This document shows positions 1 through 6,233 of a DNA stretch of 9,756 bases, one piece after another. The stretch is from NCBI GenBank assembly GCA_002391465.1, contig DGFC01000011.1, positions 1-9,756 of the forward strand, given 5' to 3'. How positions within the stretch are numbered: the first letter of the stretch is position 1; the number at the start of each line of letters is the position of its first letter. Below the pieces are notes generated by a model. The model was not told the origin of the DNA. It ran no database searches and was given only the letters and a program-made list of their open reading frames with translations. A program made the translations under genes and the position numbers. The stretch is from Firmicutes bacterium UBA3910 (GTDB lineage Bacteria > Bacillota > Limnochordia > Darwinibacteriales > Darwinibacteriaceae).

Positions 1-1695
1 CTTCTTTATGGTGCCTTTGCCTTTTTACGTGAACTGCAGGGCGGTAAAAATCTAGAAACGATTGATCTGCTGGATAACCCCAAAAACCCCCTGCGTATGC
101 TGAACCATTGGGACAACTTTGATGGTTCTATTGAAAGGGGTTACGCGGGCAAATCCTTTTTCTATGATAACAACAAACTCACAGGTGACCTGGGACGTGT
201 GGAAGATTACGCCAGGATGTTGGCTTCCATAGGCATCAACGCGGTGGCTATAAACAACGTCAACGTGCACGCCTTGGAGACCACTTTCATTGACTCTCGC
301 CTTGATGTGGTCAAAACGATTGCCGATATATTCCGTCCTTACGGGATTAGCGTCTTTGTATCCATCAACTTTGCCAGCCCAATGGAGATTGGCGGTCTGG
401 ATACGGCTGATCCCCTGGATGAGAAGGTGCAGCAGTGGTGGAGTGAGCAGACCGCTAAGGTCTACGAGCAGATTCCTGATCTAGGTGGGTATCTGGTCAA
501 GGCTGACTCGGAGTTCCGTCCTGGACCCTTTACCTACGGGCGCGACCATGCGGATGGTGCCAACCTTTTAGGCAGAGCGCTCAAACCCTTTGGCGGTATT
601 TTGATCTGGCGGTGCTTCGTCTACAACTGCCAGCAGGACTGGCGTGATCACAAAACAGATCGGGCCAGGGCAGCTTACGACGTTTTCTATCCGTTGGATG
701 GTAAGTTTGACGACAACGTCATTCTCCAGATTAAAAACGGTCCCATGGATTTCCAAGTGCGGGAGCCGGTTTCGCCCCTGTTCGGTGCACTGCAGCGAAC
801 CAATCAAATGCTGGAACTGCAGATTACCCAGGAATACACTGGACAGCAGCGCCACCTGTGCTATTTGATACCCCAGTGGAAAGAAATCCTTGACTTCGAT
901 ACGTATGCCAAAGGACCTGGCTCTACTGTGGATAGGATTATCTCCGGGGAACTGATCGAGCAGTCCTACAGCGGTATTACGGCAGTGGTGAACGTGGGTA
1001 GGGACCTAAACTGGACGGGGCACACACTTGCCCAAGCCAACCTTTACGGCTATGGCCGTTTAGCTTGGGATCCTAACCTGTCGGCGGAAGAAATCACCCG
1101 GGAGTGGATCTTGGGTACATTCGGCCACAACGACAAGGTGATGGATACCGTGGCAAAGATGCTGCTTGAATCCTGGGAAGTTTATGAGAAATACACAGTG
1201 CCGTTGGGTATTGGCTGGATGTGCAATATCAACCACCATTATGGCCCCAGTCCGGAAGGGTACGAGTATTCCAAGTGGGGTACCTACCACAGGGCAAACC
1301 ATGAGGCCATCGGTGTGGACCGCAGCGTTAAGAATGGTACGGGCTACGCAGGCCAGTATTTCCCTGAAAACGCGGAGATGTACGAGAACGTTGAGACCTG
1401 TCCCGAGGAGCTTCTCCTCTTCTTCCATCGCATTCCCTACACCTACAAGCTGAAGTCTGGAAAGACGCTTATCCAGCATGTTTACGACACGCATTTCGAG
1501 GGCGTGGAGCAGGTAGAGGAAATGATAAAAAGTTGGCAGAATTTGCAGGGATTGGTAGAGCAAGAGGCGTATGAACATATCTTAGACAGGTTGCGTGGGC
1601 AGCTCGTTGATGCCCAGGAGTGGCGGGATGTTATCAACAATTACTTCTACCGCAAATCGGGCATTCCTGACGAGAAGAACCGTAAAATCTACTAG
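1..1695 (+). CDS. aguA: Alpha-glucuronidase, GH67 (5'-truncated by window edge)
   Basis: Hydrolyses the alpha-1,2 bond linking (4-O-methyl)glucuronic acid to the terminal xylose of xylo-oligosaccharides; GH67 enzymes usually act on short oligomers, often inside the cell. The frame is open from base 1 to the TAG at 1693-1695, giving 564 visible residues. The family is about 680-700 residues, so roughly 115 N-terminal residues lie outside; the Met codon at 97 is internal, because conserved sequence ([13 protein letters not shown]) precedes it. GH67 landmarks, numbered from that Met, are [17 protein letters not shown] (2-18), KADSE (135-139), [14 protein letters not shown] (143-156), [19 protein letters not shown] (381-399) and FFHRIPYTY (442-450). 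The likely general acid is E139 and the likely base pair is D218 and E246. Their spacing (79 and 28) equals that of E285/D364/E392 in Geobacillus AguA as I recall it. No truncation or frameshift is seen at the 3' end. xylA follows after 99 bases. Whether the enzyme is secreted cannot be judged without the N-terminus. Confidence 0.95.
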   Translation, partial: LLYGAFAFLRELQGGKNLETIDLLDNPKNPLRMLNHWDNFDGSIERGYAGKSFFYDNNKLTGDLGRVEDYARMLASIGINAVAINNVNVHALETTFIDSRLDVVKTIADIFRPYGISVFVSINFASPMEIGGLDTADPLDEKVQQWWSEQTAKVYEQIPDLGGYLVKADSEFRPGPFTYGRDHADGANLLGRALKPFGGILIWRCFVYNCQQDWRDHKTDRARAAYDVFYPLDGKFDDNVILQIKNGPMDFQVREPVSPLFGALQRTNQMLELQITQEYTGQQRHLCYLIPQWKEILDFDTYAKGPGSTVDRIISGELIEQSYSGITAVVNVGRDLNWTGHTLAQANLYGYGRLAWDPNLSAEEITREWILGTFGHNDKVMDTVAKMLLESWEVYEKYTVPLGIGWMCNINHHYGPSPEGYEYSKWGTYHRANHEAIGVDRSVKNGTGYAGQYFPENAEMYENVETCPEELLLFFHRIPYTYKLKSGKTLIQHVYDTHFEGVEQVEEMIKSWQNLQGLVEQEAYEHILDRLRGQLVDAQEWRDVINNYFYRKSGIPDEKNRKIY

Positions 1696-1712
1696 GTTGA
1701 AAGAGACAATTT

Positions 1713-1761
1713 TGCCGGGCAACTTGTCGTTCCCTGCAAAGCCTGGCAGTGGATTCTTTTT
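1713..1761 (+). promoter_or_regulatory. Hairpin between alpha-glucuronidase gene and xylA (attenuator or weak terminator)
   Basis: TGCCGGGC at 1713-1720 pairs with GCCTGGCA at 1741-1748 (8 bp, one G-U). The 20-base loop could add a TTG/CAA pairing. A T5 run follows at 1757-1761, eight bases past the stem, so it is not a classical intrinsic terminator. It could act as an attenuator, a partial terminator or an mRNA processing/stability element between the two genes. No convincing -35/-10 pair is seen for a separate xylA promoter, so read-through from the upstream gene is the simplest reading. Confidence 0.35.
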
Positions 1762-1780
1762 AAATAGAAAATTAGGCAAT

Positions 1781-1788
1781 AGGAGGAG
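1781..1788 (+). promoter_or_regulatory. Ribosome binding site of xylA
   Basis: AGGAGGAG lies six bases before the GTG at 1795. It fixes that non-ATG codon as the start and agrees with the family N-terminus. Confidence 0.85.
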
Positions 1789-1794
1789 ATTGAA

Positions 1795-3114
1795 GTGAAA
1801 CAGTTTTTTCCAGACGTAAGTAAAATTGTTTACGAAGGAAAAGAAACGGATAACCCCTTGGCGTTCCGTTATTACGACCCGAAAAAGGTTGTAGCAGGCA
1901 AAACAATGGAAGAACACCTGCGCTTTTCCATGGCCTACTGGCACACCCTAACCGGTGACGGCACCGACATGTTTGGTGTAGGCACTGCCGTCCGTCCCTG
2001 GGATAACCTGAGCGATCCCATGGAGATTGCAAAAGCTAGGGCTTATGCAGCCTTTGAATTTATGGACAAAATGCAGATTCCTTTCTTCTGCTTCCACGAC
2101 GTGGATATCGCTCCTGAAGGCGAGACCTTGGCAGAGACATTCAAGAATCTGGATGAAATCGTTGATCTCTTTAAAGATTTGATGGCCCAGACCGGCATCA
2201 AGCTTCTATGGGGTACGTCCAACCTGTTCTCCCATCCCCGCTACATGCACGGTGCAGCCACATCGCCTAACGCCGATGTATTTGCCTATGCTGCGGCCCG
2301 CGTGAAAAAGGCTATGGAGATCACTAAAGAGCTTGGCGGCGAGAACTACGTCTTCTGGGGCGGCCGTGAAGGTTACGAGACGCTGCTCAACACAGACATG
2401 AAGCTGGAGCTGGATAACTTCGCCCGCTTCCTGCAGATGGCAGTGGATTACGCTAAGAAGATTGGCTTCACCGGCCAGTTCCTCATCGAACCTAAACCGC
2501 AAGAGCCTACCAAGCATCAGTATGACTTCGACACAGCCACAGTTCTTGGCTTCTTGAAGACCTACGGCTTGGACAAAGACTTTAAAGTTAACATCGAAGC
2601 AAACCACGCCACTTTGGCAGGCCATACCTTCCAGCATGAGCTGCGCGTTGCCCGCATCAACGGCATCCTCGGCAGCGTAGACGCCAACCAAGGCGACATG
2701 CTCCTGGGTTGGGACACTGACCAGTTCCCCACCAACGTGTATGAGACCACCTTGGCAATGTACGAGATTCTGCTCAACGGCGGCTTGGCCCCAGGCGGCT
2801 TGAACTTCGACGCTAAGGTAAGACGCGGTTCCTTCGACTACTACGATCTGTTCTACGGCCATCTGGCCGGCATGGATGCCTTTGCCCACGGCCTCTTGGC
2901 AGCCCAGCGCTTGATCGAGTCCGGTGAACTCGAAGAGTTCATCGCTAAGCGTTACAGCAGCTACACCGAGGGTATCGGTAAGAAGATCGTTGACGGCGAA
3001 GTCGGCTTCGACGAACTGAGCGAATACGCCATTGGCTTGAAAGAAATCACCCTCGAGTCCGGCCGTCAAGAGCTGCTCGAGACCATCTTGAATAAGTACA
3101 TCCTTTCCGTTTAA
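1795..3114 (+). CDS. xylA: Xylose isomerase (class II)
   Basis: Interconverts D-xylose and D-xylulose in the cytoplasm, the first step of bacterial xylose catabolism; a divalent-metal TIM-barrel enzyme. The 439-residue length and the start ([16 protein letters not shown]) are those of class II enzymes. Expected active-site residues are in place with E. coli-like numbering: H101 and D104 in [13 protein letters not shown]; metal ligands E232 (with K234), E268, H271, D296, D307, D309 and D339, within [34 protein letters not shown] and [18 protein letters not shown]. The gene starts with GTG after a strong ribosome binding site and ends in TAA TAA. Glycine codons are almost only GGC/GGT (one GGA, no GGG noticed), unlike the permease gene downstream, which suggests selection for high expression. 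A terminator-like hairpin follows about 60 bases later. xylB, its usual partner, is 5 kb away at 8196. Identity is very secure. Confidence 0.98.
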   Translation: MKQFFPDVSKIVYEGKETDNPLAFRYYDPKKVVAGKTMEEHLRFSMAYWHTLTGDGTDMFGVGTAVRPWDNLSDPMEIAKARAYAAFEFMDKMQIPFFCFHDVDIAPEGETLAETFKNLDEIVDLFKDLMAQTGIKLLWGTSNLFSHPRYMHGAATSPNADVFAYAAARVKKAMEITKELGGENYVFWGGREGYETLLNTDMKLELDNFARFLQMAVDYAKKIGFTGQFLIEPKPQEPTKHQYDFDTATVLGFLKTYGLDKDFKVNIEANHATLAGHTFQHELRVARINGILGSVDANQGDMLLGWDTDQFPTNVYETTLAMYEILLNGGLAPGGLNFDAKVRRGSFDYYDLFYGHLAGMDAFAHGLLAAQRLIESGELEEFIAKRYSSYTEGIGKKIVDGEVGFDELSEYAIGLKEITLESGRQELLETILNKYILSV

Positions 3115-3115
3115 T

Positions 3116-3158
3116 AACCGTGGTGTCTGCCGGAACCGATCCGGAATCGGGCAGGGTT
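3116..3158 (+). promoter_or_regulatory. Possible imperfect hairpin after xylA
   Basis: Nested complementary segments directly follow the xylA stop: AACC 3116-3119 with GGTT 3155-3158, CTGCC 3127-3131 with GGCAG 3150-3154, and alternatively CCGAT 3136-3140 with ATCGG 3146-3150. The last two compete for G3150. It may protect the 3' end of the xylA message or be chance pairing in GC-rich sequence. Confidence 0.25.
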
Positions 3159-3174
3159 AACTGAAGGAAGAGAG

Positions 3175-3213
3175 AGGGGAATGGACCTGAATGATTGGTG
3201 CCATTCCCCTTTT
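3175..3213 (+). terminator. Intrinsic terminator-like hairpin downstream of xylA
   Basis: GGGGAATGG at 3176-3184 pairs perfectly with CCATTCCCC at 3201-3209. ACC 3185-3187 can continue the stem with GGT 3197-3199 (one bulged G), leaving a short loop. A3175-T3210 extends the base, and TTTT follows at 3210-3213, then AAAAA. The short T run makes it a moderate terminator. The run of A after the T's leaves open some activity on the opposite strand. It probably ends most xylA transcripts before the permease gene. Confidence 0.65.
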
Positions 3214-3236
3214 AAAAAGGAAAAGGGAGGGAACCT

Positions 3237-3491
3237 GTTGACAAGTGGTCGACATTCCCTGGTCTGACCCTGTTGTGGCGTGTTCACACTGAGGACGGGC
3301 TGGTAGTGGCAGACAGCAAGCTCCGGACTGAGCTGGAAGAGAAATATGGAGAGGTTTGGGTCAGGACCGTCAGGCGGAGGAAAACGATGGCAATGTTTGG
3401 CTGCGAACTGCATGAAGACGTTTTGCCCATGAATGACATTCAGGGACAGGTGCAGCCATCATGCTTGCTCCGACTAAGGTACCGAAACTGA
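3237..3491 (+). other. Weak open frame, hypothetical or decayed gene
   Basis: A frame with no stop runs from a TAA at 3213-3215 to the TGA at 3489-3491 and would read about 85 residues from 3237. It includes the charged stretch RVHTEDGLVVADSKLRTE followed by ELEEKYGEVWVRTVRRRK, which looks more protein-like than random. A ribosome binding site-like GGGAGG lies at 3225-3230, but the start codon seven bases later (TTG at 3238) is in another frame that stops after nine codons. In the open frame the first conventional start is TTG at 3273, with no ribosome binding site. This could be a small gene with a frameshift, a remnant, or noise. I do not recognise any domain, and it does not resemble a PTS EIIA or EIIB. 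Confidence 0.2.
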
Positions 3492-3512
3492 AATAGAAGC
3501 GAGAAGTAATGA

Positions 3513-3545
3513 GGTAGGGTGCATCCTGCGGGGGTGCACCCTGCC
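3513..3545 (+). promoter_or_regulatory. Stable GC-rich hairpin in the leader of the PTS permease gene
   Basis: GGTAGGGTGCA (3513-3523) pairs with TGCACCCTGCC (3535-3545) over 11 bp with a single G-U; the loop is the 11 bases 3524-3534. No T run follows, so it is not a standard intrinsic terminator. It ends 12 bases before the ribosome binding site at 3558, close enough to influence translation or to be an mRNA processing/stability element. No antiterminator partner is evident. Confidence 0.5.
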
Positions 3546-3557
3546 CATGGGCTGGTT

Positions 3558-3565
3558 GAGGTGAG
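3558..3565 (+). promoter_or_regulatory. Ribosome binding site of the PTS permease gene
   Basis: GAGGTGAG lies five bases before the GTG at 3571 and supports that start, which gives an N-terminus ending in a hydrophobic first helix as in related EIIC proteins. Confidence 0.65.
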
Positions 3566-3570
3566 AAGCT

Positions 3571-4824
3571 GTGCTTGATGTGGTCATGGGAATCATGGAA
3601 CTTGGGGCAGCCGTGATGCTGCCAATTGTGATGACAATTTTAGCTGTAGTTTTTGGCCTTAAACTCCGGGATGCCCTCAAGGCCGGACTGATGATCGGGA
3701 TCGGGTTCCAGGGGCTACAGCTTGTTGTGGGTCTTCTGCTGAAAACGATAGAACCGGCAATTAGTTACTACCAAGGACTGGAAACGTCCGGATTTACCAC
3801 GGTCGATCTGGGTTGGGCCGCGGTGGGAGCTGCCGCGTGGACTGTGCCCTTTGCCGCACCTGCCATCCTGCTCATTGTACTGACGAACATTATGTTAATT
3901 GCGGCGAAAAAGACCAAGGTTTTGAACGTGGACATCTGGAACTTCATCCATATGCTTATCCCAGGGGCTTTGACCTATGCCTTGAGCGACAGTGTGTGGG
4001 CGGGATTGGCTGTGACGGTGAGCCTCTCCGTTGTAACTTTGGTGTTGGCGGAGAAAATGGCGCCCCGCTGGATCGAATATTACGGTTTGGAGGGTACCAC
4101 CTGCACAACTTTCTCCTTCATCTCCTTTGCCTATCCCTTCGGTCTTTTGATGAACAAGCTTTTTGATAGAATTCCGGGCCTGCGCAGCGTGGATATCTCC
4201 TTGGACGGCCTAGGCCAAAGGCTAGGCTTTCTGGGCGACACTTCCGTAATTGGTGTGCTTGTGGGCGTCTTTTTGGGAGTGTTGACTAGACAGAGCTGGC
4301 AGACCGTATTGACTATGGGGGTTGGTATCTCAGCTTCCTTGATTCTGCTGCCCCGCATGATTGAGGTGATGCTGGAGGGGCTCTCCGCTGTGGGGGAAGG
4401 TGCCCAGGCGTTCATGCGGAAGAGGATCGGGGAGGAGGCAGAGCTCTACATCGGCCTGGACATTTCCCTAGGTCTTAAGGATCCAACTGTGGTTACAACC
4501 ACTGCCATCCTGATTCCGCTGGCCATTCTGTTTGCCTTTCTCATACCCAACATGTCCTACTTCCCGGTTGGGCTTTTAACTTCCGTTGTGCATATGGTAC
4601 CCCTCATTGCCATGACCAGCCGGGGCAACCTGCTGCGGACGCTCCTTGGCGGTGCTTTGTTTCTGTTCATGGTGGAACTCTTTGCCCATCTCTTTGCACC
4701 TGAGGCTACAATTATGCTCCAGGCAAGCGGTGTGGTGGTGGAGGGGGCGGTTACGGACGGCTTTTTCGGCTACAATCTGGCCAATGTGTTAATCAGCTTT
4801 ATTGGCAGGCTTTTCGGTGCTTGA
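3571..4824 (+). CDS. PTS galactitol-family EIIC permease (no EIIA/EIIB adjacent)
   Basis: Membrane channel subunit of a phosphoenolpyruvate-dependent sugar/polyol phosphotransferase system, galactitol (GatC/SgcC) family. The 417-residue product is hydrophobic throughout, with about ten candidate membrane segments. Family-type features are the N-terminal block LGAAVMLPIVMTILAVVFGL (11-30) running into a DALKAGLMIGIGFQGL segment (34-49), KTKVLNVDIWNF (114-125), and YIGLDISLGLKDPTV (293-307). Family members are usually 420-460 residues, so this one is near full length. Galactitol-family EIICs serve galactitol and, in other bacteria, pentitols; the substrate here is unknown, and pentitol uptake feeding xylulose 5-phosphate would suit the neighbours. 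Normally EIIA and EIIB genes lie beside EIIC; neither is in the window, so the partners must be elsewhere, or the protein works alone as a transporter. Glycine codons GGG and GGA are common, unlike xylA. It is transcribed after the xylA terminator-like hairpin, with no clear promoter of its own. Confidence 0.88.
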   Translation: MLDVVMGIMELGAAVMLPIVMTILAVVFGLKLRDALKAGLMIGIGFQGLQLVVGLLLKTIEPAISYYQGLETSGFTTVDLGWAAVGAAAWTVPFAAPAILLIVLTNIMLIAAKKTKVLNVDIWNFIHMLIPGALTYALSDSVWAGLAVTVSLSVVTLVLAEKMAPRWIEYYGLEGTTCTTFSFISFAYPFGLLMNKLFDRIPGLRSVDISLDGLGQRLGFLGDTSVIGVLVGVFLGVLTRQSWQTVLTMGVGISASLILLPRMIEVMLEGLSAVGEGAQAFMRKRIGEEAELYIGLDISLGLKDPTVVTTTAILIPLAILFAFLIPNMSYFPVGLLTSVVHMVPLIAMTSRGNLLRTLLGGALFLFMVELFAHLFAPEATIMLQASGVVVEGAVTDGFFGYNLANVLISFIGRLFGA

Positions 4825-4947
4825 TTTTGGGTCGCTGGGAATGGGCTCTGCGTGGGGATTATTTGTGAAAGGGAGAATTAGGTGAAGGAAATACTAACCC
4901 TGTTATAGAATAAAAAAGTTGGAAATATGAAGGCGGCAAAGTGGTTT

Positions 4948-4993
4948 AACTCCTTTATGATGGCCGATGTCTATGTCATAAAGGAGTTTATTT
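4948..4993 (+). terminator. 13-bp perfect hairpin, probable terminator of the permease transcript
   Basis: AACTCCTTTATGA (4948-4960) pairs perfectly with TCATAAAGGAGTT (4976-4988) around a 15-base loop. The sequence then continues T A TTT A (4989-4994), giving a U-rich but interrupted tail. The stem is AT-rich for an intrinsic terminator. The right arm contains AAAGGAG, which looks like a ribosome binding site that the stem would hide, yet no start codon follows closely. Termination between the two transcription units is the simplest role. Confidence 0.5.
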
Positions 4994-5008
4994 AGGGTTA
5001 GGGAAGGA

Positions 5009-5024
5009 TGGGCGAAAACGCCCA
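5009..5024. repeat. Short GC hairpin upstream of the promoter
   Basis: TGGGCG (5009-5014), AAAA loop, CGCCCA (5019-5024): a perfect 6-bp stem ending seven bases before the -35 box. It may be the end of a terminator region, or a protein-binding inverted repeat. Confidence 0.4.
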
Positions 5025-5030
5025 ATAATA

Positions 5031-5059
5031 TTGACTTGGTCTGTGAAGACTTATAGTAT
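5031..5059 (+). promoter_or_regulatory. Probable vegetative promoter of the oxidoreductase-xylB operon
   Basis: A -35 box TTGACT (5031-5036) is followed by either TATAGT (5052-5057, 15-base spacer, five of six consensus bases) or TAGTAT (5054-5059, 17-base spacer, four of six). The start codon is about 60 bases downstream, a normal leader length. No comparable promoter is seen in the short gaps between the next four genes, so this one probably serves all of them. Confidence 0.6.
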
Positions 5060-5063
5060 ACAA
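5054..5063. promoter_or_regulatory. GntR-like operator overlapping the -10 region
   Basis: TAGTATACAA is a near-perfect palindrome centred on GTATAC and fits the T-N-GT-(spacer)-AC-N-A pattern of FadR/UxuR-type GntR regulators, several of which respond to uronates. It sits on the -10 box, where a repressor would block transcription. The regulator is not in the window, and a 10-bp match can occur by chance. Confidence 0.35.
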
Positions 5064-5104
5064 CATGACAACTAATCAACAAAACGATAAAAGATTCAGG
5101 TACT

Positions 5105-5110
5105 GGAGGA
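5105..5110 (+). promoter_or_regulatory. Ribosome binding site of the first oxidoreductase gene
   Basis: GGAGGA lies ten bases before the ATG at 5121, slightly long but acceptable spacing. It supports the start that places the Rossmann glycine motif at residue 8. Confidence 0.6.
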
Positions 5111-5120
5111 AGTTAAGATC

Positions 5121-6203
5121 ATGTACAAAGCAGCAATAATCGGTTTCGGCGGCATGGGCAAATGGCATTTCCGGGCCATTAAGGGACGCTTCGAAGAACT
5201 AGATGTTACGGGCGCCTACGATATCCGTCCGGAGGCGAATGAAGAAGCCCGGGCTGAGTCGCTCCGCGTGTACAACTCGGCTGAAGAGATCTTCGCCGAC
5301 CCCAACATCGATGTGGTGATCATTGCCACACCCAACGACTCCCATAAGGATTACATTCTGGGAGCTTTGGCCGCGAACAAACACGTGGTCTGCGAAAAAC
5401 CAGTGGTATTGAGCTCGGAGGATCTAGTGGAAGTGATGGAAGCGGAAAAACACTCTCAGGGACTTTTCACAATCCATCAGAACCGCCGCTGGGATAAGGA
5501 CTTTCAAACTGCCAAAACGATCATCGAGACGGACGCAATCGGGCGTCCCTATTTCGTGGAAAGCCGGGTGAACGGCTCCAGCGTCTTCCTGCACGGCTGG
5601 CGCGATTACAAAGTGAACGGAGGCGGCATGCTCTACGACTGGGGTGTCCATTTGATAGACCAGTGCCTGCTTCTGAACCCGGGCAAGGTAACCTCGGTAA
5701 CAGCCCACCTCTTCCAGGTGCACGCCCAGGAAGTGGATGATAACGTCAAGGTTCTCTTGGGCTTTGAGGATGGTCTCTCCGTACTTCTGGAGGTTGCCAC
5801 CAACTGCTTTATCCCCATGCCGCGCTGGCATGTCTCTGGGGCTAACGGCACGGCAATCATTCAAAACTGGGACTGCGAGGGAAGAATCGTTCAGCTGGCC
5901 GATGATAAGGCTTTGAAATGGGAAAACGATATCGTTTACACGGCAGCAGGTCCAACCAGGACGATGGCGCCTAGACCGGTGAATACCACCGTGCAGAAGG
6001 AACTTCCCCAGATAAAGGATGCTTTGGGGGATGAGTACCACAGGCACTCATCGGCCAACATCTTCTACCGGAACCTCATCGCAGCAATAAAGGGCGAAGA
6101 GGAACTGCATGTGAAAAGCGAACAGGCACTGCGCGTCCTGCGCATCATTGAACTGGCCTTCCAATCGGCAGAGGAAGGTCGGGGGATTGCCTGCTCAATC
6201 TAA
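5121..6203 (+). CDS. Gfo/Idh/MocA-family NAD(P)-dependent oxidoreductase
   Basis: Cytoplasmic sugar or cyclitol dehydrogenase of 360 residues, the normal family length. The N-terminal Rossmann fold shows GFGGMG (8-13) for dinucleotide binding and an Asp at the end of the second strand (GAYDIRP, D34), which favours NAD over NADP. The family motif EKP is at 92-94, with K93 the usual catalytic lysine. The C-terminal substrate domain has GGGMLYDWGVHLID (167-180), carrying the Asp-x-x-x-His pair D173/H177 typical of inositol and sugar dehydrogenases. The C-terminal helix region (NIFYRNLIAAIKG, then RVLRIIELAFQSAEEG) is also typical. It is first in a four-gene unit behind the 5031 promoter, 31 bases before the second oxidoreductase. 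Substrate cannot be read from the sequence; scyllo- or myo-inositol, glucose, keto-glycosides and uronates are all precedented in the family. Confidence 0.92.
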   Translation: MYKAAIIGFGGMGKWHFRAIKGRFEELDVTGAYDIRPEANEEARAESLRVYNSAEEIFADPNIDVVIIATPNDSHKDYILGALAANKHVVCEKPVVLSSEDLVEVMEAEKHSQGLFTIHQNRRWDKDFQTAKTIIETDAIGRPYFVESRVNGSSVFLHGWRDYKVNGGGMLYDWGVHLIDQCLLLNPGKVTSVTAHLFQVHAQEVDDNVKVLLGFEDGLSVLLEVATNCFIPMPRWHVSGANGTAIIQNWDCEGRIVQLADDKALKWENDIVYTAAGPTRTMAPRPVNTTVQKELPQIKDALGDEYHRHSSANIFYRNLIAAIKGEEELHVKSEQALRVLRIIELAFQSAEEGRGIACSI

Positions 6204-6233
6204 ACAGCTTGCAAAAAAGACAGGAGGGTAAGA

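Larger units (their letters stand above)
3115..3570. other. 456-base intergenic region between xylA and the PTS permease gene
   Basis: This stretch holds the imperfect hairpin right after xylA, the terminator-like hairpin, a weak unassigned reading frame (3237-3491) and a GC-rich hairpin at 3513-3545. A TTGACA sequence at 3238-3243 has no acceptable -10 at 16-18 bases, so no promoter is called. I see no tRNA, no known riboswitch core and no transposase remnant. Confidence 0.6.
4825..5030. other. Intergenic region between the permease gene and the second operon
   Basis: No credible gene is seen. Besides the two hairpins listed separately, CTAACCCT (4894-4901) and AGGGTTAG (4994-5001) form an 8-bp inverted repeat enclosing the larger hairpin. 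That may be nested RNA structure or the ends of a small decayed insertion; no target duplication is obvious. Confidence 0.4.

Noticed and set aside
97..99. ATG at 97 as the true start of the alpha-glucuronidase
   Set aside because: The frame is open to base 1 and the 32 upstream codons encode conserved GH67 sequence, so the Met is internal.
1060..1578. Reverse-strand open frame opposite the alpha-glucuronidase gene
   Set aside because: It overlaps conserved GH67 coding sequence, and its translation shows no recognisable domain.
2206..3069. Long reverse-strand open frame (287 codons) opposite xylA
   Set aside because: It is a shadow of the strongly codon-biased xylA frame; no ribosome binding site or family motif, and xylA is unequivocal on the + strand.
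3238..3266. TTGACA at 3238-3243 as the -35 box of a promoter for the permease gene
   Set aside because: The 15-19 base spaced positions downstream (such as GGTCTG) bear no resemblance to a -10 box, and the hexamer overlaps a spot where a start codon after GGGAGG is equally plausible.
4863..4911. TTGTGA ... TATAGA as an additional promoter in the 4825-5120 gap
   Set aside because: The spacing between the two elements is about 35 bases, and no -35-like sequence lies 16-18 bases before TATAGA.
5424..6047. Reverse-strand open frame (207 codons) opposite the first oxidoreductase
   Set aside because: Complete overlap with a well-supported MocA-family gene and no independent coding evidence.
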